Source of the DNA: Papaver somniferum
Lineage: Eukaryota > Streptophyta > Magnoliopsida > Ranunculales > Papaveraceae
Direction of reading: 5' to 3'
Assembly: GCF_003573695.1 (NCBI RefSeq)
Contig: NC_039362.1
Location: 112,633,120-112,697,119 of the forward strand
Length of the DNA: 64,000 nt
This document shows, piece by piece, positions 11,682 to 23,454 of this stretch (positions are counted from its first letter, which is position 1; each line of letters begins with the position of its first letter). The position numbers and the translations under genes are program-made. The notes under the pieces were generated by a model, which did no database searches, was not told the DNA's origin, and saw only the letters and a list, made by a program, of their open reading frames with translations.

Positions 11682-13469
11682 TTGAGCCCAATCATGTCTA
11701 GATATTATTCTACAGTTGGGGAATACAACAAATCCCTTAGAGAACTTGCGTATGGACATACTTCACGTTATGAACCTCCCATAGACCATGATGTCAATAG
11801 TTATAGGAATTGTTATGGACATTTTCAAAGTCACGAGCCTCAATACATGAACCCTAATGACTATTCACACATGCATCATTCGCCACAACGTGAAAATGGA
11901 AATTTTTCTAATGCCTCACTCACACAATCATCTCTTGTGGATCAATTAGAAGCTCGAATCGCAGCTTTAGAAATGCAATCACATGAGGAATATGTCACAT
12001 CTAATTTTCTTAGGCAACCTGAAATCTATGCATGTCCCGCATGTGGTAGTTTAGACCACCCTGTTGAGAATTGTCATATTTTGCATAATTTTGGGCAATC
12101 TAGAGAAAATCCAAGGTATGAAATGCCCATAAATTGTGAGGCTGGTAGTCATTGGGACCATAATCAAACCTTTGAGGGTTGCGATCAATCTTTTATAAAC
12201 CCTAATGACCATGCACACATGTACCAATCACCACAATTTGAACATGAAGAATTTTTTACTCCCATGAATTTAGACTCCACCACAGAAGCTTTCAAACTCA
12301 GTGAGCAAAACTTCGATAGATCTACATCACGAATTCAGGCATATTTAGATCAGATTTTGCTTCACCTACAAAAGGAGGAAATTCATGAGGAAATGTATGT
12401 TGTCCCTAATGAAGTGTCTAGTCTCATTCATGTAAATGATGTTGAATATGAACCTAATCTAGAGGAACATGAATCGACTAATGACACCACCACTGTTAAT
12501 GAGGACCAATATGCATGCTACCATGATGATGATTATGATGATATGTTAGAAGAACATGAAAATATTGTGGAACCTGTTGGTTCAATAACATATGGCTTCT
12601 CGCCCTCGACCTTCATGAATGTTGTTTTTTCTAATACTCATTGTAATTCATATGATTTTGATATTGACATGGGATTCGTACAATTATTCTGTGAAGATGA
12701 GCATGACATAGGAATAGTTGAATCTTCTGTAGACACTAATGTTATTATGCATGAAAATATATTTGATGTGTCTGATTCTCCACCTAGGTCACATTGTGAT
12801 ATTTCTCCTGATTTGCCGATGCATGAGAATAAATCTATTGATGATGTTGAATCTGATTGTGGGCTTGCTAATTTATTTGATGAATGTGAGCATGTTGTGA
12901 CACTTGTATAAGACTTAGGAGATATTGATTTGATTAATAATGATGTGCCTATCGTCCTTCCTGGGTCACAATCTAATGGCCTTCCACCCAACCTAGATTT
13001 GGTTTGTACCGATATTGTCAAACCAACTTTTCTGAAAATTCCTAATCTAGGATTGGAACTATATGCTTCCCAAGTCCTTTTGGACTATTTTTCATATAAG
13101 TATAATATCTTTGAGGAGCCACGGTTGGAATTAGCATGTGTACCCGTCCCTACCAAAGTTCACTTTGAGTTAGACCTTGTACATGATGAACCCCCAAAAC
13201 TGCGAGATTTTGTTTCCAAAATTTTATCCGTTGAAAAATCCAGGTTTGGGGGTAGCTCATTTTGTTTCACAGTTTCACTTGCGTTTCTTTCCTGTTATAT
13301 TTGTGTGAAGCTGTTGAAACTTCTACACTTTGTCTTTTGGGTTGATCCTCAACTCTTTAGATTGTTAGTGTATGGTGAATTTTTTGTATATAATCCAGTA
13401 GATAAAAATTTAAAAAAACCTTTTGTTCCTTTTGTATATATTTTGCTAATCCAATATGATCTCGGCTGA
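11682..13469 (+). pseudogene. family C gag-like reading frame, one in-frame stop
   Basis: The frame starts at ATG 11682 and runs 409 codons to a TAA at 12909-12911, then continues in the same frame to 13469: about 595 codons with a single interruption. The first part is rich in His, Asn and Asp, has a short Leu-rich helix (VDQLEARIAALEMQ, about residues 85-98) and one CCHC-type knuckle, CPACGSLDHPVENC (C-x2-C-x4-H-x4-C, about residues 117-130), as expected of gag. The middle is very acidic. The part after the stop carries KIPNLGLELYASQVL...DYF and FWVDPQLFRLLVYGE, both recognisable in the diverged element at 61490-62563. Function of that C-terminal part is unknown to me. The stop may be a mutation or a leaky codon. 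Confidence 0.75.
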
Positions 13470-14832
13470 AATATGTTGGATTTTTGCCTTGAATAACGGA
13501 GTTCTAATCTTGCTTTCGCCGACATCCGGGTATTCTCTTTCCTTTTTCTCTGCTCAGCATGGTCCTATTCGTATGTTGTATTATAATTTTATTCATCTTT
13601 TGAAACATTGAGGACAATGTTTAGTTTAGGTTTGGGGGTATAAAGTAGATATCCCGATAACATGCTATATTGAAAAATTTGAACTCTTCCTTTTTGAAAA
13701 AAAATCAAAAATCAAAACAAAAAAAATAGAAAAATGATAAAAACATAAAAATGGAGCTCATTTACCTTGAAATGTTGACTCTTGTGCAAATATGTATTTT
13801 TATTAGGATTCTTAGTCTAGATATTTAGGCACCCCTGATTCTAGCACAATTCACATAGTGATAAGAAACTTGCACGCGCACGATCTACCAATACATGTAT
13901 AGCCTCATCCTTGAGGTGTTCTATCGGAAGTTTTAGTTGCCAATCACTTTAGAATACTGAACGAAACTTGACTAGCTTGTTCTTTGGTTGGTTGGGATAG
14001 AAGGTGGAGGTTACATTAAGAAAGACAACCATCGAATTTAACTGGGTGCATCAAAAAGGGCTACCTCTTGCAAAGTGTCATGTAATTTTTTGTTTCTTTT
14101 TGTTATGTATCAAAAGAGCTACCATATGTAAAAATCAATTCCTTCAAAAAAAAAAAAAAAAAAAAAAACGATGTATATATTCAGAAAAAAATATCAAAAT
14201 TTCAAAAAAATCAAGTATTTAGCAATTCCATTCTCTCTTGTCTAAAAATAAAAGAGAGTAGTCAATGTAAATAAGAGTCATGTAAAGAGTCATCTTTTGT
14301 GTTTTTGTGTTATAAGCAAGGAAGGGTGTATGCCATTGATGTACAACGCGAGTAATTGTGAAATACCTCCAACTCATTCACAATTCTCGTAAAGTCCGGA
14401 CAGCTAGCTAGATTTCGACCTTGGTTCTTAGCCTGAGAAACTATCTCTTGGTGATTAGTAGTCATAACATCCGATCTTTCTTTACACATGTGTAGATACA
14501 CTTTACACTCTTATCACATGTCTTTATTTGTTATCAGTGCTAGGATTGTGCCTTAGATAGCTAGATTGACATCTCCATTTTGCTGTGAGCTTAAACTGTC
14601 TTGCACATGTCACATTTGATGGAATATGAGCTTATAATTTGTCCTAGAACTTTGTAGGTACGTTCTAAGCAAACCTTCACGAGACTTCACTCGTCCACTA
14701 GGGACACTTAGTGGTTTAAAAGGCTTATTGCATACGCTAAATGCATTCGAGAGACCAGCGACAGTGGTATAGGTAGGATTTCCTTAGTTTTGTTTTACTT
14801 GAGGACAAGTAAAATTCAGGTTTGGGGGTATT
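13240..14832 (+). promoter_or_regulatory. polypurine tract of family C and two upstream look-alikes
   Basis: The motif aggtttgggggta occurs at about 13242-13254, 13627-13639 and 14819-14831. The last directly abuts the 3' LTR and is the functional-position PPT. Between the second and third lie an A-rich stretch (13690-13750), a 23-nt A run (14146-14168) and non-coding sequence with a conserved cactcgtccactagggacac block near 14685-14705. Confidence 0.8.
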
Positions 14833-16852
14833 TGATGAGTGCTAAAAAGTGCATATTTCTATATATTTTTCTTGGCATTTAACTCATCTTTTGTGCATTA
14901 ATTCTACATTTTATCCCATATTCTGTGTTTTCGTTGTTTTCAAGAATAAATACTTTTCTTAATTAATTTTGCATTTTTAGGTACTAAATAAAGCCTGGTT
15001 ATCTCACGGAGCGAAAAGAGCAAAGGAACGGCAAAGACTCCCGCTAGGAGGAAGCGAAGAATGATGTTTGCAAGAGCCGGATCAAATAGAAGTGGGACTG
15101 AAGAGGAAGAATTGTTCTTAAAGAAGATATGGGATTGGCATACCCAAGACCCAAAACCCTTACCCAAATCCATTTCCATTATTCATACCTATTTCCATGA
15201 GAGCCGTCAGATTGGATCCATCTCATCATCCAACGGTCGCCTCATCATTGTGCATCAAACTCCGAAGCTCCTGTCAAACACTATAGTACCTAACTCCATC
15301 TGAAGCCGTCAGTTTTGTTGTATCTCATCATCCAATGGTCGCTCCTATCGCGCCGTTGGATCATTCCATCACCTTTTCATCCTACGCTTTCGCTTTGCTG
15401 AGCATCAACCTTTGATACACCCGCGTCACACCGTAGCATCAGAAATCTACACCCTCAACCAAACAAACCCTAATCCCATTTCCATCGTTCTTTTCTCTTC
15501 TCTCCTCCCTCACCTCTGCAAAACTCTCTTCTCGTCTGCAACGCCACCTCCTCCACTGTCTCCTCTGCCGCAACCATTTCTATCACTGCCACCACCTCCA
15601 TCAGCTCAGTCCTTCCCCCAAAACCCATCCCTATACTAGCCTAGACATTTTACAAAACTCGCACCTATTTCTCTGAATCCTAGGGTGTGGGATTTGTAAA
15701 ACATATCGAGCTAGTATTTCAGAGACGACAAGAGCAGCAGCATTAGCAGAGGAGGAGAAGTACGAGCATGGGTCGAAGCAGAAATCACAGAGGGTGAGTT
15801 GAATTGAAAATTCCCAAAATCAAAATTAGGGTTTCAAAATTTTGGGGGAAAACATTGTACTATAAATTGAGAACATTGGGTGTATGTAAAACAGATGCCT
15901 GGGCTAGCCAGAGCTTCACCAAAGAGGACTGGACTAGCCAGTTCCTCAGCTGTGTTATCTTCAGTTCATGTTTTGTTTGAATGCAATGCTGTTTCAAGTG
16001 TAATTTCCATGTTCTAAGCTCATAACTAGGGTGATGAGGAGACCCTTTGAGCCATTGCTAAGTTTCATTCAGTTATAAACATAATTCTTGTTGTGCTTGA
16101 AATGTTTAGGATAGTCTTAATCAAAGCACTTTACATTTTGCTCTCACAGTGCATGTCATGTATGCATTGTAGTTAGAACACCACCATGTGATTGTGCTAC
16201 AGCTCATGCTTAATTGTCTGTTATGAATCCTCTGACTAGTTGTACTCTAAATCAGACAATTAGTACTTAGGATGAATACTTTAGTTGTGATTAGAACATC
16301 CTTTAGGTTGTTAAAACACCTAAGTGGCTTCTCTGCGGGTAGTTGCAGTGTGAGAGCCCCAACTACTACAAGGTTTAGAATTATCTTAGTGCCTTTAGCC
16401 TCCTTTCTAACCCAACTCTTTGATGATCAACAGGCATATAACCTCCACTGCCATCTAGTTAGTCAGTTGAGCCAAGAAGCTCACTGATAACTATACAAGG
16501 GACAAGATTTATGTGGAACTAGGATAACTTAGTCTAGGTGAAATGGTGGAATCTAATCCCTAGTCTTCACCCAAAATCCCTCTTTCCTTTACTGTTTCTT
16601 GTTTTTATTTGATTCCCTTTACTTCTTTGTTGTCACTTCACTGCCTTAGGCTCATTGACTTTGTTTCATTAGCTCACTGCCACTGCTACACTTAGAGATC
16701 TAGCTTAGCTAGGAAACCTTAAATCACACACACCTAGTCTCTTTTGTTCGACCCTGACTTGCACACATCTACTACAACAGACCCTGTGCACTTGCAGGTA
16801 TAACAAGTAGGCTTCTTTCTTGCTCTTATTTTACACTCTTAAAAGCCTACCA
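14833..16852 (+). repeat. 3' LTR of family C element
   Basis: 2020 bp, aligned end to end with the 5' LTR; lacks the short duplication present near 9300 in the 5' copy. It is followed by target duplication gaatt at 16853-16857. Confidence 0.95.
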
Positions 16853-17883
16853 GAATTCTTTCAACAACGCCAAGACTTGGTCATGCCAAATCCTTCCAAC
16901 GACGCCAAGACTTGGCCACGCCAAATCCTTCCAACGGCGCCAAGACTTGGCCACACCCAAATCCTTCCATGGCGCCAAGACTTGGCCACGCCAAAACCTT
17001 CCACGACGCCAAACCCTAACTTTGGCCGCGGAGCCAATTTTTAGATTTAGCCATGCCGCAACATCACTGGCATACCACTATGCCTCGGCTACTAGCATGC
17101 CGCCATGCCATGGCTACGCCACCGGCATGACATTAGCATGTGGCTAACGCCACTTTGCTATACAACAAGATGTGGCCATAATCAATGGCCATCCATCTTC
17201 ATGAGATGCAATCTCAGCCATCCAAGTTCGCCACCAAACTGATGGACTTGTGGCAACTTTTAGGCGACCAACCGCCTAAACCTAGCGACCATGGCTACGT
17301 CAGGCACCACTTTCACCATCGTGCCACTGGCATGCACGAGCCATGCCGCTGCGCCATTTTCAGGCGCCAACACGAGGTAGCCCCAATCAATGGCTACCCT
17401 TATTCATAAGATGCGATCTCGCCCATCGAAGTTCGCCACACAACCGGTAAGCTCGCGACAAGTTTTAGGCGAATAGCCAAGACGAGCCTAGCATCACATG
17501 CTATTTACCTGCGGCAAGCCTCTCTATTTTAACTTGCCACACATAGCAAAGTGCTACATGTTTTCCACGAAAACACTCGAGACATCAAAATATGTCACAA
17601 ACTGGGGGATGCTCATCAGGATATTGGTTTGGTGGTTTACAGCGTGCGACGTGCAATGCGCCCGTTACAAGAAAGTGTCATGAAGTAGGATAATTAGTGG
17701 TGGTGAAAAGTAACGGTGTAAACATTCATTTCCTTCATCATGGAAGAGTAATGACCGGCGGTTACACAAATTTACTTCCTTCATCATGGAAGCATAACGT
17801 CTGGCAGTTACAAGTTACTCTTTTCTCCACCACTCAATCGTTTCCACTTCCTACGAGACCAGGGTACGTTTCACTATGACTTG

Positions 17884-17892
17884 TATAAATAG
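17884..17892 (+). promoter_or_regulatory. TATA box of family B 5' LTR
   Basis: TATAAATAG, conserved at 25631-25639 in the 3' LTR. About 380 bp remain to the LTR end for R and U5. Proposed by position and conservation only. Confidence 0.65.
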
Positions 17893-18267
17893 GTCTCACC
17901 TATTTCCACCAAAAAAAAAGGTTTTTTGGTCGGTAACACACAACATCCAGAAATCACCTGGTAGCTTTCCATTCGGCTTACCAGTTCTACTTTTTGATGC
18001 AAGTCACAAAACGCCCACACTTCCAGAATCAACTATTCCGGTCTCAACACTTTCTTAGCTTCCCTCCCTAAGACCAACCCTTCTCCTTCACTTTGTGACC
18101 GAATCAAGCCTGGAACGGACATTTCTTGGTTTAGGCCAGGATTGTACAGATTGATCTCTCGAATCAAAAGTACTCTCGTGCAGTACATTGTTTAGGGTTT
18201 AGGCTCGTTTCTCACCCACACACCCGAAATTACCAAAATAAGTAGAACGGTTTCACCCTCAAACAAT

Positions 18268-18285
18268 TGGCGACCATAGTGGGAG
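18268..18285 (+). promoter_or_regulatory. family B primer-binding site
   Basis: TGGCGACCATAGTGGGAG begins two bases after the LTR end. A related site, TGGAGACCACTGTGGGAG, follows the LTR of the minus-strand gypsy element (28093-28110). The tRNA is not identified. Confidence 0.7.
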
Positions 18286-18350
18286 ATTAATCTCTCGGTT
18301 ACAATATTAATTTCCAATTCCAAGTTTCATTCTTCAATCCGGACATCAAG

Positions 18351-19749
18351 ATGGTAGAAGCAAACGATCGCGCGGGTTCAATGGCTCAGTTGTCAGTTAT
18401 CACACGATGAGGAATGATTGGGGACTTCTCACGGACACAACGGCGTCGCTCATGAAGCTCAGACATACGCCCGGAAGATCCATTTTGTTGGGAGACCCTA
18501 AAAGCGAGTAAGTCTTATTAGACAGAGTACACAATCTATTACTTCAGGTTTTCACATGGGAAACCGACAGCCATGTTATCCCCAAAAATCTCATCATATA
18601 CTTTCTACCGTCATACAACATTCACGGTTCCATGACTCTCCTAGAATATTTATGCTACTAACAGTCATAATCAAAACAACATTATTCCAAAATTGATCCC
18701 AAAGAATAATCCAAAACCCTCATAGGTAACAATCATCTATCAATCCAAAAACCAGAAAACCAAACCATAAACTAGGCGTTTCGTTTGCCTTTCAAAAAAA
18801 AAAAACCTAAGCAAAAGAGGTCCAGAAGACAGAAGATGTTCAAGGAAAATCATTCAGCAATGGCTTGCTCTTCTTAGAGAAAACCTCTTTCGCGCTTTGG
18901 AGAGCCGCCTGTTTCATCTTCAACTTTTTGGACAACCTTTCGATTTCCGCTTCCTGTTGATTGATCACATCCGCGGAGGGGCCTTCGGTCGCCTCAACCT
19001 GCAACTTTTGGATCTCGGTGAAACCCTCAACGAAACAGGGAACGTTGAACTCAAAGTTCACGCACATGTCCGGTGGAACTCCCAGCTCGAGATTACATCC
19101 TCGGAAACAGTCCGGATCAGCAACGAACCCTGAGAACACTGGCGCTGAAATTATCCTCGGTGTTGGCGTTCCTTCCAATAGTGTTAATACGCCACCTGTC
19201 AACACCAGCAACATGGAGAATGTTCCTTCAGGCGTTACACCTTCGGTTACCAGAGCCAGAGCCTCTGTCGTGGAAAATTTTCCTTTAGGTGTTACACCTC
19301 CGGTCACCAGAGCCAGGGACGCTGCTGCCCCCAACGTTTCTTCAAACGTGACATCTCCAACCGTCACCAGAGTCGCTTCTACTCCACCATCAGTACGAGA
19401 GACTGGAGGAGCCAGGGTGAGCCGACCCCATATTACCATTGCTGACTTGATGGAAAGACATGAAGTTCTTTCTAGGGATCAGACGGGCATGGCTTCGACT
19501 CAGAAAGAGGTGCTTCTTTTCCTCAAGACACTAACGGAGCGGTTACCACAGGAACCACGCCGACCAAATCCAATGAGGAACACCCTTAACACTCCTGGCG
19601 CCGATACCTCAACAAGGCGCACCTTTGTAGATGAAGAGACTCGTTCAGAGGCTCCAACGGAGAGGAATCATCAATCCAATTTCATCACACGTGAGGATCA
19701 GGGACGACTTCTCCAAAATCGAGGCAAAAGAAATCAGCAATCCTCCTGA
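18351..19749 (+). pseudogene. family B gag N-terminal remnant
   Basis: A possible original start is at 18351 (MVEANDRAGS, soon stopped). A clean frame, 18961-19749, resumes gag-like sequence from about 19124: it has Thr/Val-rich repeats (GVTP.VTRAR), then ADLMERHEVLSRDQ, KEVLLFLKTLTERL and NFITREDQGRLLQNRGK. The same series appears in the minus-strand gypsy gag (PPTIADLM, CNYLKTLTDKM, GFITREELEHFMENRGKG), so homology is convincing. The frame stops before the gag core domain that the gypsy copy retains. The first part of the frame (18961-19123) overlaps an antisense coiled-coil segment and probably is not gag. Confidence 0.75.
18840..19439 (-). pseudogene. antisense coiled-coil reading frame, possible captured gene fragment
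   Basis: A minus-strand frame of 199 codons. Its last 80 codons (19080-18840) look like real protein: CVNFEFNVPCFVEGF, then a charged heptad helix (EAEIERLSKKLKMKQAALQ) and a Lys-rich end. The first 110 codons (19439-19110) are antisense to the clear plus-strand gag and are likely fortuitous. It may be a piece of another gene or element inserted in reverse orientation inside gag, or a chance antisense frame. I do not recognise a family. Confidence 0.35.
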
Positions 19750-22168
19750 GTTCACAGATACCCCCTTTCCGTCAAGAGTCGTATGATTTCTGGGGACTCT
19801 GCCCACAAAATCAAAAGCAGTTGTTTCCATCCAGGGAAGCCATTCCCAAACCCCAACCTCTCCTGCACGATTGATGGAACTGGGGACTCCTAGCCACTAC
19901 TCACTCGAAGGATGTTGAGTTTGACAACAACTGATTTACGCGGACCCTGACTTCAACATTGTAACCGTCAAGACTCTGAGAGTTGCAAGGGAAAATCAAA
20001 CAGAAGAAGCGTATTCTTTCCCAAGAGGGGAAAAACACTACTTGTCGACCAAAACTATTTGTGACGTCTTCCCATATGCCATATCGTATCAATTCGTTTT
20101 TCGAAGTCAAGGATTAATGGCGCCCTCACTGGAGTTCTCTCCAAGAGCCGCTTCAACGTCTCGCTCCAGAAGCCTCTTCAACATTCTCTCGAGACCGCTT
20201 CCAGAGCCAGAAGCTGCTCCGCTTCAACGTGCCGCTACGCTTTTAGAGCCAGAATCCGCTACGCTTCAACGTTTTGCTCCAGAAGCCGCTTCAACATTCT
20301 CTCGAGAAGCCGCTCCAGTTCAATGTTCGCTATGGAAAACGCTTCAACATTCTCTCCAGAAGTCGCCACTCCTCCTGTCAGGGATCGTGATCACAACCAG
20401 CCAAGCCAATCCCTTTGCTTCCATGGACGCCCATGCAATTCCTGCCAATCTATTTTGTTTCCACGACGATGTAGTCTCTTCTGATCACGTCTGCTGCCAA
20501 GAACTGTTGCTGCTCTTTTATTGATTCCAGTCAAGAGCTTTACAGTAGCAACAATCATTACAAAGAAACATGTAAACCACGCTTGGGGACTGAGGCTCTA
20601 CACGGAATCCCTTCACTGTCAAAGCTCAGAAGACACGGTCAACCAAAGAGTCATATCCACGACATGGTTATCTACTCTTCGAGGGTGTAGTGTAAGAATA
20701 TCATCACCTCTCTGTCTAGAAGGCGCCTGCAACATTTTACGAGGCCTCGGCGGATCCCAAGCCTACTCATAGAAAACAACTTCAGTAACCAAAGAGAAGT
20801 GCGACTGGGGACTGCTCATCACGGTCTATCCCCGACAACAATCAAGCATTCATGAGATAACTCCAGAGACGCGGCTGAAACATTTTTCTTGAAGAGACAG
20901 AGGGATCCATGATTAACGACATGACTCTCTCACTTCTACTTCTTTGTTATCTAGAATGTTTCGTCCATGTGATATTCCAAGCATCCCAGCATCACATACA
21001 GGAGAGTATGATAAGATTGTATCAAACCCCATAGGTGTGGATTTAAGGCGATGCAATTAAAGTAGGCTACACCTGGGGACTGAAGCCTCCTTCATGTTTA
21101 GAAGCTTAAACACACTCACCACCTTACCAGTGAATGCATCAGAAGCACATCTTCCACAAGAAAATAGGCTCAGGAAAATTACACATGGGGACTACCAGAA
21201 TGGGATGCTTTCACTGCTCTCAACCAGGTTATTTCTGATTTCAACATCATCACTGTCGAAGTTTTACGAGCCGCAAGAATTTCTCAACGTGAAGCCGTAC
21301 ACGTGCGTCAAAGACCCCAAAAGCACGCCACAAATATACATTCACATATCCACCCACGCCATCGGATCTAACGGAAGTATAACTGGGGACTGCTCACGAC
21401 ACTCCATACAATAGTCCAAGATTCAGAAGATGATTCAAAGGATGTCATTTGGAACAAAGTACTTGAGGACTTGATAGCAGCACATCGGCAACGGAACGTC
21501 TATCAACTCGTCTACTTCACCCAATGACTCCGGAAGATTTCGACCATACAAGCATCCACAACATATCATCATCGCAATAGAAAATCTAGGTACCAAATAA
21601 CCTAAAGTCAAGGATGAACCAACAACACAACCACAATCTCCAAGATTAGCCCTGACATTATTTCATCCATCCATCCCAAGAGTGCAATGGAGTTTGGTAA
21701 TTTTTCAAATCCACTGGAGAGGTCAGATACTCATTATTCTGGAGTCAGAACCTTATTACACATTTTGGAGAAGATCAATGGTACTGTTGGGTGGATACAT
21801 GCGAGAGCACCTACCTTGAGTTCTCTTGGCTCGCCTTGCTACTGATTATAACTATTAGAGATTGCTTTGTTACCATTAATGCTCGCTCTACCACCGCTAA
21901 CAAATGACGAAGAGGAGCCAGATACTGCAGATGAAAGCATGGAGCTGGACGAACAACAAAAACAGAAGAGGGTTGATACCCCTTTTCATACGAACGCAGT
22001 TTCTAGAGTTTGAACAGAATAAGGATTCCTTACTGCTCCATGAACGGTAATAGATGACTTGGCGCACCACACTCATGATCCATAGCCGAACAAGTAGTGT
22101 GCCAATATCTCCGCTTCATGACCGAACCATCAGCGCGACAGCACGAGGAACACCAGCCGCTCAACCTG
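19750..22168 (+). other. family B non-coding interior with recurrent tggggact motif
   Basis: No coding frame worth calling. The octamer tggggact recurs at 18419, 19791, 19881, 20584, 20816, 21074, 21186 and 21384, often as actggggactg. A degenerate Ala/Pro-coding repeat (ccgcttcaac, gctccagaagc) covers 20130-20345. Confidence 0.7.
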
Positions 22169-22343
22169 CAACTGTCCATGGCTCCAGCACTCCGTGGTCA
22201 AGACAACTCTCCATGGCTCCACCACTACGTGGTCAAGCCAACTCTCCATGGATCCAGCGCTCCATAGTCAAGCCAAATCTCCATGGCTCCATCACTCCGT
22301 GGTCAAGCCAACTCTCCACGGATCCAGCGCTCAATGGTTAAGT
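22169..22343 (+). repeat. 35-bp minisatellite, 5 units
   Basis: Units start at 22169, 22204, 22239, 22274 and 22309, with exact 35-bp spacing, each close to caactctccatggctccagc. Confidence 0.93.
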
Positions 22344-22404
22344 TCGCGCCAACGCTCCAGGATTATGTGATCCAGCCAGCAAGCCTTCCAAGTGCCATTT
22401 GAAG

Positions 22405-22540
22405 CCAAAGTTCCAGCACTATCATCACCGCTTGGTATCCAAAGTTCCAGCGCTATCATCACCGCTTGGTAGCCAAAGTTCCAACGCTATCATCACCGCT
22501 TGGTAGCCAAAGTTTCAGTGCCATCATCACCGTTCATAAA
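22405..22540 (+). repeat. 34-bp minisatellite, 4 units
   Basis: Units start at 22405, 22439, 22473 and 22507, with exact 34-bp spacing, each starting ccaaagttccag and containing atcatcaccgcttggta. Confidence 0.93.
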
Positions 22541-22907
22541 AGAAACGTTGAGAAACATACCTAAAATACGCTCGCCTACTTTTGCTGCTATTCTGTCCGC
22601 TGATCCAAGCCTTTGCCGCTAACACCAAGATGTGGAAACAAAGCAAACCATGTGAAAGTAAGGAAGATGGGTAACACCTTTTATATGCATGGTGTTTTTG
22701 GAGTTCGAATAGAGAAAGGTTTATCTTTTTGGACACGCACGAAAGAAGGCAGCTGGGCCCACAATGTTGGCGTTCCATGGCGCTAATCTCCACGGCCAGG
22801 CCAACACTACGCCAACGCCCCGTGGCCTAATCTTTACCAAGCCACCTGCATCACGCCCGTGCCAGAAGTCCGCGTCCAAGCTAGCAGCGCCATTCCAAGC
22901 TGGTCGC

Positions 22908-23062
22908 GCCATTGGCCCTTCCAAGCCAGCACGCCATTGGCCCTTGCAAGATAGCCACGCCATTGGCCCTTCCAAGCTAGTCATGCCATTGGCACCTCCA
23001 AGCTAGTCACGCCATTGGCCCTTCCAAGCTAGTCATGCCATTGACCCTTCCAAGCTAGCCAC
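22908..23062 (+). repeat. 26-bp minisatellite, 6 units
   Basis: Units start at 22908, 22933, 22959, 22985, 23011 and 23037; the consensus opens gccattggcccttccaagct. Degenerate relatives continue to about 23180. Confidence 0.92.
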
Positions 23063-23454
23063 ACCCATCCGCTACTCCAAGTCAGCCGCACCAGGCCCGT
23101 GCCAGAAGTCTGCGCCCAAGCTAATAGCACTATTCCGAGCTAGCCGCACCATCGGCCTTTCCAAGCTAGTCGCGCTATTCGCCATTCCGCAGCTTCATCT
23201 CCGCTCGGCCAAGATTGAAGCACCATCTTCGCCGTTCAAACCAACACAATCTCCACCGTTCAAAGTCGCACCGTCCGCCATTCCCAAGCCGGAAATGCGC
23301 CAAGTCGTCAATGCAAGGATCACGGATTCCTCATGCCTTCCGCTAAAGGTTAGTTGAATTTACCTGGCAAACTCTTCACGTCTTGCCCCTTCGATTTTAC
23401 TCTTATCCGTCACCATCTCATGCTTACCCCGCAACAACGCCACTGTTACGTGCT

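Larger units (their letters stand above)
8300..16852 (+). mobile_element. Athila-like Ty3/gypsy element without pol, family C, complete
   Basis: Bounded by direct LTRs 8300-10331 and 14833-16852, both TGATGAGTGC to AAAAGCCTACCA, with a perfect five-base duplication. The interior of 4.5 kb has a tRNA(Asp)-type PBS, a CTG-rich leader, a 595-codon reading frame split by one ochre codon, and a polypurine tract. It has no protease, reverse transcriptase or integrase. The LTRs are near identical and differ by scattered substitutions and a short duplication near 9300-9320, so insertion looks fairly recent. Such short gag-bearing elements must be mobilised in trans by relatives; that is family knowledge. 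Confidence 0.92.
7108..18265 (+). repeat. 5' LTR of family B, interrupted at 8300-16857
   Basis: The outer parts 7108-8299 and 16858-18265 together align collinearly with the 3' LTR 23470-26013. Inside, 8160-8299 and 16858-17010 hold short degenerate repeats of a ggcgcc-ttggccacgcc-like unit. A TATAAATAG box lies at 17884-17892. Confidence 0.88.

Noticed and set aside
12638..13021. 127-codon minus-strand frame
   Set aside because: Antisense shadow of the family C reading frame.
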